From Amyelois transitella (Eukaryota; Arthropoda; Insecta; Lepidoptera; Pyralidae), in the NCBI RefSeq assembly GCF_032362555.1, contig NC_083535.1, positions 8,432,001 to 8,496,000 of the forward strand: 64,000 nucleotides of DNA. Direction: 5' to 3'. The notes below the pieces were generated by a model. The model saw only the letters and a program-made list of their open reading frames with translations. It was not told the origin of the DNA and did no database searches. This document shows positions 11,001 through 23,460 of this stretch, piece by piece. Within the stretch, counting starts at the first letter, position 1. Each line of letters begins with the position of its first letter. Position numbers and translations under genes: made by a program.

Positions 11001-14000
11001 CAGATAACTTGGGCTGAGTAGCATATTTTAAGTTTCATCAAAAAATTGGCCTTAATGTCTTATGAATATTGTGTCGCCTTTAAAAATAAAGACAAGATGA
11101 GGGAGTTTATTAACCAAAACTAACCAAATATAATCAGATTACTTACAAATATGATACAGCTGCATCTGTATTCAAGAGAGGGTTGCGGCCTTGGGGCGTG
11201 TAGGTCGGCGAAGCGTAGTCAGCCTCCTTAGGGTTACGTTCTGGAGTGTAGTAGTCGAAAGATTCGATGTTGAAGAAGTCCACGAGATTTACCATCGAAG
11301 GCACATCTATGTACACTGCAATAAGATAGATTTTGGTAAGGTATATGAGAATTTATGAGACACGAGATGAAATGGACAAAAAAATATTGTTTATGTATCA
11401 CCATACTGTAGATAAAAATTGGGAGAAAACAAAAAATAAATCCAGCGCCTTTCCTGGTCTGGTGGAACATCTGAAAACTGAAAGACTTACCTGAAAACTG
11501 AAAGACTTACCTGAGGCATTAACATTAGGTAGGATAGTGACTGAAAGCTGCATGTTCGGCCTGACGGCATTCAGAGCAGATCTCAGTTCACGGACCAGAG
11601 CAGTGAAGCCCTCGCGATGCTCAGACTCCTTCTCGTCTACAGGAGTGGTTCCGAAGGTTTTCTTCACACCGTGCCAGATAGATCCTATAGAATATTAAAT
11701 GGTTAGAGAAACTTTGTACATGTTGTTGCTTCTTTATCTATGGGACTAGATTTTTTTGTTCTGGCTTCAAAATGATCTTCCTGATCTCTAACGCTTTCTT
11801 AGAATAGAAAAGGGAAACAGCGATAGTTTTTTGCGCGATAAAAATGACGTGGCGTGTGCCATTTTGCTGCGGGGGCTGTACCACATCAATTTTGGCCACA
11901 ATTTACAACCCTATCAATAGCTATATACAATTACCTACAAACCCCGAAGTAGGGCTCCCTGCAGGCGTCGATGGCGTAACCAGTGAAGCGTTCGGGTGTG
12001 AAACAAAGATACGCCGGTTCAAACTCCAGAACAGGTCACCATGTGTATAATATGCACTAATACATACATACATACATAAAATTACGCCTCTTTCTTTCTT
12101 CTCTTTTTAAATGTACTAATAACTTTATTAAATGGGTAGGCACTTATGTAGTTCGTTTACTATCTTTTGACCGGGCGTTTACTCTCCGGTCAGTCGTTCC
12201 AGTGGTAAGAGGAATAGGAGATATCCACCTTCAGTGCCGCTAGGCCACATAAGACCATTCCATGCCAAATTTCAATTCTCTACATCTAGCGGTTTTGGCT
12301 TTGCGTTAATATTTTAGTGAATCAGTCAGTCAGTTTTCTGTGTTATAGCAATATCTACTGAACATTTACCCCAAGTGGAGCGGATCTTCTTGGGCTTGAT
12401 CCTGGGGAACTGCCACGCGAGGTCGATGCCGTCGAAACCATACTGCTGCACCAGGAGTACTCCGGAGTTCACGAATGCTGTACGGCTTTGAGGTGACTCC
12501 AGCTGGGAAATTAAAAAACTGTTGGCGACTCTTACTTCTTTTGTTTTTTTATTTATGTATCTAATTATAGGTTTTCCTTAAAATCGGTAGTACCTTGTTT
12601 TTGATTTGATTGAAAAATTTCAACAATATTGTCAACACTTTTTTAGATTTTTCTAAATAATCTACCGTACTAATATGTATCACGCGTCACGTACACTGGT
12701 CACATGTTTTTAAGTAGACAAAAAGCTAATCATTCAGATTTCTATTATAAAAAGATCAAGTCCGAGGTGGGAATCGAACCTGTACCTTTCGTCTCATCAC
12801 GCATTTTAACCGGGCACCTTACGAATTCGACCACCGACGCTCAATTGTACTTATATTAATTCATAATTAAAATAACACTTTGCTGAAAATTGATCACTCA
12901 AGAAATCATAAAAAATTTGGTAACCTTTGTAACATAACCCGCCTTATTAACGCTAATATAATATGCTTTTTAAACCTGTGCACCTATTTATACTTTAACA
13001 ATAGAAATACAATGTATAAGATGACCAAATTTAAAAGAAATGAGAAGGGTAAATGAGATATGTATTATTCACTCACAGATCGCCCCGAAGGGCCATTTTC
13101 CTAACTTGATAACAACTTACATCGTACACAATACATTTTTACCCGAAAGAAAATTGGAAAATATGATATCGGTTTTCCCCAATGGGTATCACTTATGATT
13201 CTTAAATTACTCTGATATTCTCATTTTCAAAAGTATTGTACTAGAAGTACGAGTATTTCAATCTATTCGTTAGTACTATTGGAAAAAAATTCGGCCTATT
13301 CCAGGCTTCTTTATAATTTGTCAGGTCACATTATTATCTCTTTGCAGGAAAGCCTGGATGTACCTTTTGAGTATGTCCCCAGATTGAGTAACTGAGATTT
13401 TTACACGAAGCGACTCTTATCTTTTCAGGGGAACGTTAACCATATTGAATCATGGTAACAGCTGCACTTGATGGCCTTTTCCCTTAGTAGGCCTTACGAC
13501 ATCCATAGGAAAAAGTAGGAGTGGCCTTATTGAATCCGAGTTATATTACGTAAATATAATGAATGTAACAACAGTCTCAAATGTAAACGAGGCAAATAGG
13601 TAACAATACCGAATAGGTACTTATTATGCACACTGCAAACAAAAACATGACTTCATCAAATAAAAAAAAACGCAATAAGATTCATGTAAAAGCCGTGTGA
13701 TTCATTATTGTATCACTTCATTGTTACAGTTGCCTATGTTATGTTAGTTATTTACTGTTTACAAAACACCAACCTATATAGAAGGTAATCTAAATATTTC
13801 AGGAATGAAAAGTGGGATGTACTATATGCGAGTATCAATCAATATTTTTACTTTTATTTTTTTTAATGTGTCCTATGTTAGAACGCGGATTTTAACTATA
13901 TGCATACCAAATTTTACTCGAACCGGTCCGACGGTTTAGGTGACGAACAAACAGACGGCCTTTCGCTAAGACATATCCGATTCGGTCAAGGTATGTTAAT

Positions 14001-17000
14001 GCTCCACGTCACTGAATACTCCTGAAAATATATATTAAGAAAATCCAATAACTTACCAAAGTGTTGTACTTTTCCGCGTCTTCCTTATCAGCGTCTCCTC
14101 CCACAGAGAGTAGCGCCTTTAAATTCGGGAGTTTATGCGCGGAGTTCACTATGGCGCGGTAGTTGTCATGCGACTTCCCTGTATCCAGGTTCTCGTTGAG
14201 AGGCACCATCTTGTAGGTGTCGGGTTGGATTCCAGCATAGCCGTAGACCAGATATGAGCAGAACGACAGGGCAGGATCCAGATCCAGGGGCAGCATACGC
14301 GCGTTAGCTGGAAAAATGCATCCTTCAACTGAAATATGTTTATAAAAGACGTAAGTGACTTATAGCTCTTGCTTTATAATATAACGTCAACGTGGCCTTC
14401 AAGTCTTTTCGAAACTTTTGGCTCTGTCTACTTCGTTATTGTACCACGTATGAATATAGACGTGATACATACAAGCATGTTTAAACAATAATTTTACAGT
14501 AAAATTTGTGTTGCAAAAAAGTTGGAGCCATTACTACTTGTAGATGTGTATTCTAAGCGCTAGAGCGAACACCATTTATCTATCGATAAAATACTAATAT
14601 TTTTCTGATTTCTAAGGCGTATGTCAATCATTTCTATCATTTAAATCTTATTTAAATATGTATACATATTTGAAAATGACAATAGGTATTTACTTAACTT
14701 AGTCATAATTACTAGGTAGGTAAGAACCTAATATGGAAAGGCAAGTGCCTAACATGGAAACTAGGAATTTCTTCTTTGTAGAGACAATAATATCTAATGT
14801 ACAAGAATGAATAGAGTAACTATTGTTCCCGACACATCAACCACTTAACACATAGGTAATATAATATGTACCTAAGCATGTAACCTCAACGACTACGTAA
14901 ATAGTAACGTGATCTAATGCTCTATTTACAAAGGTTGTCACACATGAGTAGAATAAGTACCTCGTATTAATATTGTTATCCACTCTTAAACCAATCCCAA
15001 CGAAACTCAAGTTCCAAACATATAATCCATACTAATATTATAAAAGTGAAAGTGTGTTTGTTTATCCAACTTTCACGTGAAAACCATTGAACTATCTCCA
15101 AGAAATGTTGCATACGGATTACAGGATACTTTACATGTAGGTGGAGCCGCGGGCGAAATTTTGTTTACATTTAGTTAATTAAAATTTTTGAAATTACTAC
15201 TTACTATGCTACCTTGTTAGCCTACTAAGGAAGGCATAGGCATTTTGGATCAAACACATTGATGACAATGACCAATAATGACCAATTATTTGATAAATAT
15301 TATCTATATGTAATATTTTAGAACCAAAAATAATTTTTATTCTTTTATTTGTGGTTCTATGAGGTCCAATTATATTCTTAGGTAGGTATTTACTAACTTA
15401 TTGTTTATTTTCTCAGTTTCCAAGAATTGAATCATGTCAAAGGTTATCTAAGGCCATGTCAATATAAGTTTCTCTGTATACCAATTAAACATTATCTGCA
15501 TTGTTTATTCGACAGTATCAGACTATATACCATTAGGTTGAAATCATGTAAATGTAACAATATTCAGTTAACTAAAAATATACCAATTTAACTATCATAC
15601 CGAAAAATCATGGGCTGGTTTTGCTAAAACGAAAAGTATTATAACACATAAAATCTTGGAAATAGTATAAGGCTTTTAGTATAAAAATTAGTAAAAGGTT
15701 GTTCATAACAAAACCTCTTTTAATTTTAATAATAAAATAGACGCATACGACTACAAATTTAACTTGACTGTAACTAATGTTTTTTTATAAAACCTGTGTT
15801 CCTTACTTATAATAACCCCAATTCTACCGAATAAGAAACCATTTGCTTTAAGCATCAAAATATCGTAAATTACACAGGTAATTTTCCTTAAACGAAACCT
15901 TAGCCGCGAGCGAGGTCGCCGTGTCAAGAGCACCAAGTATAGGTACCTTGACGCCATTTTGTTTCGGAATTCGTTTTTTACATTACTATCAAAATTACTT
16001 TTGGTCAATAGCCTCTTGCGCTTAGCATTAGTATTTTGTTAAATAAATGGTAAAAATTCAACATAAAACATTGTTTTTCGGAGAAAAGATGTCACCGACA
16101 GGAAGCCAAAAGTGTACCTAATGTTCTTAAAAAATACCAAAGTTAACCGGAAAGGCCTCTGAAAATATCAATAATATACTTTATAAGAACCATCGTTTAG
16201 GTAATAAGGCAAAAAGTTACTTAGGTACATACATACACCACCATCTTCAGCATACATTGTATAAAGTATATTTGTCTTAAATGCCGAATTTAAGTTTTGA
16301 TGAATAATTAATAAATTGAACTAGAAAATTTATTATATTTTGCATAATCTTAAACAATTGTCTAGTAAGTATCTAAGTTATTCATATTCACGGTCGTTTA
16401 CCAACATGACTAAACAATAGTCATATGATTTCACTATGAAAACATAGTCTTAGTAAACATTGCATTGTGCTAGATCAAACCGATAAGCATCAAGAAGTAG
16501 GTAAGTATGCAGGTATATTTACTTCACTAATCATAATTTCCTTACTACAAGTAAGTAGGTATATTTCCAATAAAGTACATTACTTGATTCCAGTGCCATT
16601 ATAGGTATACTTAAAGGAGGAAAATAGCTGACGTACAAAATTAATCATACAAATTTTTAAATGTTTTTCAATTTTGGTTAATAATGTTTACCTACCTACC
16701 TATAGCATATAAAGTATACAAAACTTAGTACTTAATAGTCCTGAATCCAAGTTTCCCATTAAAGACATCGTATTTTTATAAACATACATACATACATATG
16801 GTCACGTCTATATCCCTTGCGGGGTAGACAGAGCCAACAGTCTTAGAAAGACTGAATGGCCACGTTCAACTATTTGGCTTTATGATAGAATTGAGATTCA
16901 AACAGTGACAGGTTGCTAGCCCATCGCCTAAAAAAGAATCCCAAGTTTGAATCCCTTAGTCGCCTTTTACGACATCCGTGAGAAAGAGATGGAGTGGTTC

Positions 17001-17657
17001 TATTCTTTTTTGTGCCACGTAACGTGCCAGCATATAAAGTATGTCTGTATAGCACAAAACAAACCTCTGTATGATATTTGACGTGTATACATACTTCAAC
17101 GAACGAAAGGTTCATCTCTTATTCATGGCATAAAAAGTTCTGAAGTTACGAAACGAGTCTGGTCCGAATCACGAGTGTGAAATTCGCTACAGTTCAACAA
17201 GCTTATGAGTCGGCAAAAATATAATTATCCAACAGGCTAATAGCTTCCATACAGAAAAATGAAATAAATAATCACATGTTTTTATTTCTATGGTAGTTAG
17301 TTTAGTTGGTATTAGTTGCCCCCAGTCAAAAATAATACTTAAGTAATTGTAAGCACAATTTAAGAGGGGGTAGTTGAAACTTTTAGGTGCTTTCTGGAAC
17401 TCAGGAATATTTTACAATTTATACGTACACCTATCGATAACCTTAAATGTGCAGAAAAAAGCGAAATTTGCAAACTCTAAAATAAGTAACATTACCATAA
17501 AAAACTAAATGAGAAATCGCTTTGCATAAAACCGAAAATACTACTTACATTCCCGAACATAGCTCTTGCTATCGTAGTAGCAGACCACCTTGGAGTTAGC
17601 TGGGGTGTCCGCGTGGACCAGGGCCAGGAGGCCGGCTAATAGTACGGTAGCCTTCAT
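8078..17657 (-). CDS. IDGF: Imaginal disc growth factor (chitinase-like protein)
   Basis: Nine exons: 17549-17657, 14057-14307, 12370-12502, 11511-11684, 11147-11315, 10629-10759, 10253-10378, 9361-9460 and 8078-8189. They sum to 1305 nt, 434 residues, with consistent phases and GT-AG ends. This matches the length I recall for lepidopteran IDGF/EN03. A signal peptide (MKATVLLAGLLALVHAD) precedes a glycosyl hydrolase 18 fold. The catalytic motif DGxDxDxE reads DGIDLAWQ at about 144-151, with Ala and Gln replacing Asp and Glu. The product is therefore a non-hydrolytic lectin-like secreted growth factor, as known for IDGFs. The C-terminus LSMDDFRGLCNGEKYPILR is typical. It acts in haemolymph and on imaginal cells, with roles in cuticle and wound repair in insects. 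Exon 4 has a duplicated donor, described separately. Confidence 0.95.
8860..9060 (+). mobile_element. Degraded family A retroposon copy
   Basis: It matches the family A order seen intact at 46900-47166: a GTCGTAAAAGGCGA-type block, then GATGGGCTAGCAACCTGT, then ACGTGGCCTTTAAGTC, then CCCGCAAGGGATATAG. The 5' end is diverged. It lies in the last intron of the IDGF gene. Confidence 0.55.
11471..11510 (-). repeat. 20-bp tandem duplication of a 5' splice site
   Basis: The unit CTGAAAACTGAAAGACTTAC (plus strand) occurs twice head to tail. On the IDGF sense strand this places CAG|GTAAGTC both at the exon 4 boundary and again 20 nt inside the intron. Only the exon-proximal copy keeps the frame with exon 5. 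Confidence 0.9.
12757..12845 (-). mobile_element. tRNA-derived SINE head (family T)
   Basis: An inverted copy of the family T head, with box B (GGTTCGATTCCCACC) and the GGTGGTCGAATTCG box A region. The body is missing. It lies in the second IDGF intron (12503-14056). It is not a functional tRNA gene: no cloverleaf can be completed. Confidence 0.65.
15027..15165 (+). mobile_element. Helitron-like fragment
   Basis: It starts with TCCATACTAATATTATAAAAG, the 5' signature of the Helitron-like family seen at 48058-48320, and ends near GCCGCGGGCGAAA, the 3' signature without its CTAG end. It lies in the first IDGF intron. The rest of that intron before the next repeat holds no recognised feature. 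Confidence 0.45.
16780..17030 (-). mobile_element. Family A retroposon with (TATG)n tail
   Basis: On the minus strand it ends in repeated TATG after GACGTGACCATATG. It contains the conserved AAAGACTGTTGGCTCTGTC and GGGCTAGCAACCTGTCAC blocks. The 5' end is cut just inside the GTGCC hairpin. It lies in IDGF intron 1. Confidence 0.65.
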
Positions 17658-17849
17658 TGTGCACTGCCAAGTGAAACGTGGTGTTTTCCCCACGAGGCGT
17701 ATGTGGCGAATGAGCCGATTGCTCGAGCGTCACCCGTTTAAAGATCAACATAATAGTGATGACCGCATAACCGAGTCAAATAGGGTTCGTCAAAGATTTC
17801 TTTTATATTTAACTGTTGGATATAACTTCATGGTAAATTTATATATACA

Positions 17850-18109
17850 CTAGCTGTGCCTGCGACTTCGTCCGCGTGGAATAGTTATTTTGGGCATCAT
17901 TGAAGCCCTCAAGGATGCTCCTTCCCCGATTTTTTTCACATTTTCCATTATTTCTTCGCTCCTAATAGTTGCAGCTAGACGTTATATAGCCTAAAGCCTT
18001 CCTCGATAAATGGTCTATTCAACACAAAAATAATCTTTCAAATCGAACCAGTAGTTCTTAAGATTAGCACATTCAAACAAACTCTTCAGTTTTATAATAT
18101 TAGTATAGA
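17850..18109 (-). mobile_element. Helitron-like non-autonomous element (family C)
   Basis: On the minus strand it starts TCTATACTAATATTATAAAA, ends GACGAAGTCGCAGGCACAGCTAG, and is flanked by A and T. The near-palindrome ACGCGGACGAAGTCGC just before the end acts as the expected 3' hairpin. TC start, CTAG end, hairpin and A/T target are Helitron hallmarks. No coding capacity. It sits about 190 bp upstream of the IDGF start codon. Confidence 0.7.
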
Positions 18110-18214
18110 TAAATCTAAGTGCCTATTTAAACTAAAAAAAAATATTCTAGTAGAATTATAACCAGAAATATGTACCTACAACTTACAAAAGAAAAATAAA
18201 TGAAAATAAAGTTG

Positions 18215-18840
18215 AAACGCCTGTGCAATACTATCTTGCCGTCGTCGGGTCTTCCCTTACTCCCTTAGGGAGTCGGAGTAGATTGGTCAGGGCTTTTGGC
18301 CCTCTTTAATGGCATCATCGCTGCCTACGACTGTAGGCAGGTCGATGGGGCGGCCGTGACGGCTTGGGTCTTCACGTCTTCATACACTGGGAGTTCCCAT
18401 CGGCGGCGGCGTCGTCACTGGTCGACGACGTCTGCCGCAAGGCAGCGAGGGGAGGGTTTCACCCGACGACCCGGAGGGCGGGCGCGGAGCGGCGCGATGC
18501 CACGCAGGTGGCTGTGTGATGACGCGTCCGCCCTCTCGAATATCTAGGTTCTCCCACTTCAGGTCCCTGAGAATCGTCGAGTTCCTCACGTAGCGACGAC
18601 TGCTCTGAGACTTTGGCTCTCTTGGGCTCTGAGTCTTCTCCTGTTGGTCTCAGAGCAGAATGCGGGATCTGACGTACGTTTGGTAGATCCTGAGCTTCGT
18701 CCTCAGGGCGAGGCTGGAGGAGAGAACTGCGTGAAGTCTCCCCCTGGCTGCCTTGGTCATGAAGCTTGCGCTCGGCTCCTGCACCTTTTATACCCTGCCG
18801 CCGCTAGCCGCGTCGAGGGCGGCAACCGTTACGCAAAAAT
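18215..18840 (-). pseudogene. LINE ORF2 C-terminal relic (Jockey/R1-like)
   Basis: A GC-rich block in AT-rich DNA. Minus-strand reading gives LRTKLRIYQTYVRSRIL and, after a break, YVRNSTILRDLKWENLDI. Both resemble the thumb/C-terminal region of Jockey or R1 clade reverse transcriptases, where LRTK(L/V)xxYxTYxR and RNxxILRDL are typical. A GC-rich 3' untranslated part follows. Frames are broken, and the reverse transcriptase core is missing. The superfamily assignment rests on pattern memory only. Confidence 0.5.
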
Positions 18841-19099
18841 AATCCTTATATCATGATTCAGTAGTTACGCGCGATGGCTTGTTACGGTATTTTATTTCAC
18901 GTGTAAGTTTGGTGTTTCTATACCGATTTCGATGATTCTTTTTTTATTGAAAAGTAATATTAATTTATAAGAATTACAAATGAGTGTGAGTGTTATTGGT
19001 ATTATAAACATCAGAGTAAAGAAATATAATCAGAAATCTCCGAACTGCTAAGCTATTAGGAATTACACGTGTTATTGTGAGTCAACCATAAAAGATTGA

Positions 19100-19376
19100 C
19101 TTATGCTGTCTTGGGATATTTTTTTAATAATTTTATGTAGAATATTTCCGTTGTACATGGTTTTGCTGTATCTTTAACCATTAAGGCTGCACACGCGACG
19201 GAAGCTTATAAAATCAAGTAACTTCTCCCGTTTTCCCAACATTTCCTTTCACTGCTCTGATCCTTTTGATTGTAGCGTAATGAAAAGTATACTATAACCT
19301 GCTCAGGAGTATGAAGTATAACTGTACCAAGTTTCGTTAAAATCTGTCAAGTAGTTTTTGTTTCTATAAAGAACAT

Positions 19377-19425
<49 letters not shown>

Positions 19426-19560
19426 AATTTTACTGATTGCATTTTTGGCATCAGTATCGATCACTAATCACCCCCTGATAGTTATTTTGAAAAAATATTC
19501 CATGTACAGAATTGACCTCTCTACAGATTTATTATAAGTATAGATATAAAAAAACCGAAG
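19100..19560 (-). mobile_element. Repeat copy carrying an (ACAG)n microsatellite
   Basis: On the minus strand it starts with TCTATACTTATAATAAAT, a Helitron-like 5' signature. It runs to the GC-richer CACACGCGACGGAAG region, without a clear CTAG end. A perfect ACAG tract of about 47 bp (19377-19423) lies inside. Confidence 0.4.
19377..19423. repeat. (ACAG)n microsatellite
   Basis: Uninterrupted ACAG tetranucleotide run, nearly twelve units. It is likely polymorphic in length. Confidence 0.95.
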
Positions 19561-21284
19561 ATCATCTCAAATCTTGCACAAAATCTTCAATGCACAAACC
19601 TAGATAACATTTATTAGGTACTATAGTCATAGATAAAGTGGTAGATAGTTTTTTTTTTTTATTACTATGAAATAATATTAGATGTTATTAACTTATTTTC
19701 AAAAAGTAAATCACAGAGATAACATCAATTATTACCTCCGTAAAATGACAAGGATGAAGTAAACAAATTAAAAACTTATATCAAAGGAAATGATCACATA
19801 CTAAATATGTCCATAAATTCACGCCTTTACCCGGAGGGGTAGACAGAGCATACGATCACACTTTAATCAAAATGATAAAAACATCAAAAATAATTTTTGC
19901 ATAAATAAACGAAGTAAAATATGTATTTATAAATATAGTATATTTCAAAATATTTCTTGTAAATTTTAACGGTGGTAACTTTTTAGTTATAGGTACCGTA
20001 TAAACGGTAAAGTATCTAAAAAGATTCAGGTTTACTTTACCGTTTATACGGGACCTTATTTGCTATCTAAAACATATTTATCACTTTAACAAATGGTTTT
20101 ACCAATCTTTCTTCTTCTAATTATGTATTTTATTCCGATAATCTTTTGAACTGTTTGTGAAATACCTTTTTACAAAATATCTTCTAACATTGCAGATCCA
20201 GCTTTAATTTATTTATCAATTATCACTACCTAACTACCACTTACCAATTTATAACACAGAAATTTTAATCACTAAGTATATCAGCGTAGCCAGTAAGACA
20301 GAATTAAGGCTTTCTGTACAGATTTCCTATATCTAACCATTTTGGTTCCATCTACATAGGCACATACATAGGTACCTACTTTATTTATGCTTTATAATAG
20401 ATTCCTTTTACTAGTTCTCATTATTTGTATGGCCTTCTCGTAATGTTTAAGTAGTCAACCGCTTCCGAGACCTTGAAACAGGAGTAATAAATCATTCACC
20501 TTGCAATTTAACTCATTTCGGGATATTTTTTGTTGCAACGAGATTTGTTATCGCCATTTAGATGTATGATATGAATTATAAAGAAGTAGGTATTGTTTAT
20601 TTAAAACTACATTAACTTCCAGAAGTACTGTGGAGGCCCGGGGGAGTTATCTCTCGGGAGAAGTAAGGATAAATATTACCCACTCCTGTATCAGGTTCTT
20701 CCCCAGAGAGGATGCAATACATAATCTCTAAGAGAATAATTTATCATATAATTATAAACCATACAATCACAACCACAGGGAAAAAGCTTTGTTCAAATTT
20801 TTTGTTCTAAACTAAGAGTACACGGACTCTGGGAACCCCTTGTTGTTCTTAGATTCTAGACTACCAATTTCCCGAGGCTTCGCGTATATGGTCATTTTTT
20901 TTTTATTTGTAGTAAAGTAGGTACTAATAAGTACTTGATATGTAAAAATTTAGTTATTTAACTACGTTTATCACCCGAATTATCTCTTACTTGACGTGAG
21001 CAGAACAGCTGTACGTGATATTCTAAGTTTATCATGACCAAATGTGTACAAAAACAATCAGTTCCTAGAATGACTTTATGCCATGGAAGGCATTAATATC
21101 ATTGAGTTTTCAGCTCATGCCTTGAATACAAAGGCATGTTGTGGTAAGTATGATTCAACTACCGTTTACAATCGCGATCGTGATCTCATCATGCGTGAAA
21201 CATTGGACGAAAGAGGTAAGATTTAATTTGTATTGGCAAGTGCAGACAATTGGAAATGGATTATTTTTAACATAACATTTTATT
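19561..21284. other. Gene-free spacer
   Basis: AT-rich sequence with only scraps of repeats, such as a LINE-tail piece near 19808-19860. An imperfect inverted repeat around 19990-20050 contains TACCGTATAAACGGTAAAG and CTTTACCGTTTATACGG. No exon-like or RNA-like feature was recognised. Confidence 0.4.
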
Positions 21285-21545
21285 ACGTCTATATCCCTTG
21301 CGGGGTAGATAAAGCCAAAGATCATCAAAGGACTGAAAGGCCACGTCCACTTGTTTGGCTAAATGATAGAATTATTTTTAAGAGTTAAAAACACTGCTAA
21401 CAGTTATGGCAAAGGATGTACATAAAATCACGCCTCCTTCCCGGAGAGGTAATTCTTTTTACTTGCGATGATCCCTGCACACATCTTTTTTGCCTTTCCT
21501 CTTCGTGTAAGGTCGTCTACTAAGGGTAACTAACCTCATACGTCT
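21285..21545 (-). mobile_element. Family A fragment followed by a LINE tail (family B)
   Basis: 21285-21385 carries the CCTTGCGGGGTAGA...GGCCACGTCCACTTG part of family A on the minus strand. 21418-21545 carries the ATCACGCCTCCTTCCCGG part of the LINE tail family. Both are truncated and decayed. The following 21546-22257 has no recognised gene. Confidence 0.5.
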
Positions 21546-22257
21546 ACTTATCAAATTGGGGACATCCCCGATTCCAATCCATATAACCTTTTTATAATAA
21601 TTGCAAAAGTAAGTTTGTTACTTCTTGATATGATAATCATGAAATTTTACATACATAGGTACGTTGTGGAGTACCAACGATGAAAAACAACGGGCACTTT
21701 TCACGCAGGCGGAGTCGCCAAGGAAAGTTAGTTTATAATATATATATTATAATATTAAAACTTTTAAGTATACAGAGTGACTTTTAATTCAACTGCATAA
21801 ATTTAACTGTTAAGTGTACTCATCTTAAGGATATTTAAAAACGTTAAAAGAAAAATATCGGTTCATATTTCAGAAAGTACGAAAAAAATAAAAGTATCAA
21901 AATCCACGATCCTAAATACGTCATATCACCCCGGCCGGCGGAAAAGCGACGCGTCACATTCAGAGGTCAACGACACAATTCATTCAGCTGAGCGATCTCG
22001 ACAACTCTGTACTTTTCTTGATTTTGATACTAGAAAAATAATTTATTTTTCAGTCATTTATTTACATGTTTAGTTTTAATTTCTTTTTGTAGTATTGGTC
22101 TTTAATAAAGCGTTTAATATAGCTTTGAGGATTCTTTTATTTAAATAAAAATAGGCTCAAACGGCTCAGAAGCATAGTCTATGTTTAAAAGGATGCAGTT
22201 GTTTTAAATGTCATCCTGTATAAAAATCGGCTTACCATTTTGAGAAATATTTTAAAA

Positions 22258-22447
22258 CGCCGCCCGCGACTTCGTCCGCGTGGAAACCCTATCATAACTA
22301 CTACTTTTTATACCGGAGACCCAGAAGGGTCTTCAGCTACCTATATACCAAATTTCATCGTAATCGGTTCAGTAGTTTTTACGTGAAAGAGTAACAAACA
22401 TCCATACTGACATACTCAGAAACTTTCGCATTTATAATATTAGTATA
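22258..22447 (-). mobile_element. Helitron-like element (family C variant)
   Basis: The minus strand starts near TACTAATATTATAAATGCG and runs through ACTGAACCGATTACGATGAAA to CACGCGGACGAAGTCGCGG. The 25185-25390 copy has the same order. The terminal CTAG is not preserved. Confidence 0.6.
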
Positions 22448-22489
22448 AAATACAGAAAAAAGATTTTACCTCACCTACTTACCTATAAT

Positions 22490-22745
22490 TTACCGTGTGG
22501 TTTCCGTCACTTATAAGAATAGGACCACTCCACATCATCCCATCATCCATGGATGTCTTAAAAGACGACTAATGGAATATATATACCTATATTCTTCTTG
22601 TAGACGATGGGCTAGCAACCTGTCACTATCTGAATCTCAATTCCATCATTAAGCTATACCTACACCCACACGTGGCCTCTCAGTCTTTTTAAGACTGTTG
22701 GCTCTGTCTACCCCGCAAGGGATATAGACGTGACTATATGTATGT
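22490..22745 (+). mobile_element. Family A retroposon
   Basis: Starts at ACCGTGTGGTTTCCG, contains ATAGGACCACTCC, GATGGGCTAGCAACCTGTC and ACTGTTGGCTCTGTCTACC, and ends in TATATGTATG. Moderately diverged, with a short insertion in the middle. Confidence 0.6.
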
Positions 22746-22925
22746 ACCTGTGGGTACGTATCTTTTGGTACTCCAACAAAACAGGAAAATATCAAATTGA
22801 GATCATGATTCATTCTGCACGTTATTGTCTCAACGGGAAGTACATAGTTATCGTGCACAAAACAAATAACTGATGCCTGCGACAACTGTTTGTGGGTCGA
22901 ACCTTATCATTGTTAAACGGGTTGA

Positions 22926-23130
22926 GCCCACACTTTCTTGGAAAATTTTCATCAATAACAAAACTACCAACTATTAAAAGAAATGAGAAGGACCACTCCA
23001 TCTATCTACTAAGGGCTATCCCTTAGTCGCTTTTTACGACTCCATGGGTGATAGATGGAGTGGTCCTTCTCATTTCTGTTATTAGTTGGTAGTTTTGTTA
23101 TTGATGAAAATTTTCCAAGAAAGTGTGGGC
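22926..23130. repeat. Long near-perfect inverted repeat (80-bp arms)
   Basis: Arms 22926-23005 and 23051-23130 are reverse complements at 78 of 80 positions by eye. The 45-bp loop contains GGGCTATCCCTTAGTCGC. The inner part of the arms and the loop belong to a family A retroposon. The outer part starts GCCCACACTTTCTTGG. Transcription in either direction would give a hairpin RNA. Confidence 0.93.
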
Positions 23131-23340
23131 ATGGTACATAAAAGGCTATCCTTATGAACATGGCATTCGTTTTTTAGACGATGGAATTGCAACCTGTTAC
23201 TACCTATTTGAATTTAAATTCTACGAATATCATTTTCCAAAACAGCTGAACGTAGCCTATCAGTCTTTTCAAGCCTGTTGGCTCCGTCTACCCAGAAAGG
23301 AATATACCCCTGATTATATGTATGCATGTATATATGTATA
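23131..23340 (+). mobile_element. Diverged family A retroposon copy
   Basis: Directly abuts the inverted repeat. It shows ACGATGGAATTGCAACCTGTTAC, CTGAACGTAGCCTATCAGTC and CTGTTGGCTCCGTCTACCC, and ends in TATATGTATGCATG. Strongly decayed compared with its neighbour at 23461. Confidence 0.5.
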
Positions 23341-23460
23341 AAACTACCGACTTACCTACTGAAGACTGAGGAAGGAGGGCTGTGCCTGTAACCACGATTT
23401 TTCACTCGAAGCGACTCCCGACGGACCTCCGCAACCTTTGCAGTTCAAACCTTACCATTT

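Noticed and set aside
12757-12845. Possible tRNA gene (box A and box B present)
   Set aside because: Acceptor and anticodon stems do not form, and the same head occurs in SINE copies elsewhere in the window.
18780-18800. GGGTATAAAAGGTGC, a textbook TATA box with an ATG about 30 nt downstream on the minus strand
   Set aside because: It lies within a LINE coding relic (GC-rich, reverse-transcriptase-like residues on both sides), so the match is probably part of the old ORF.
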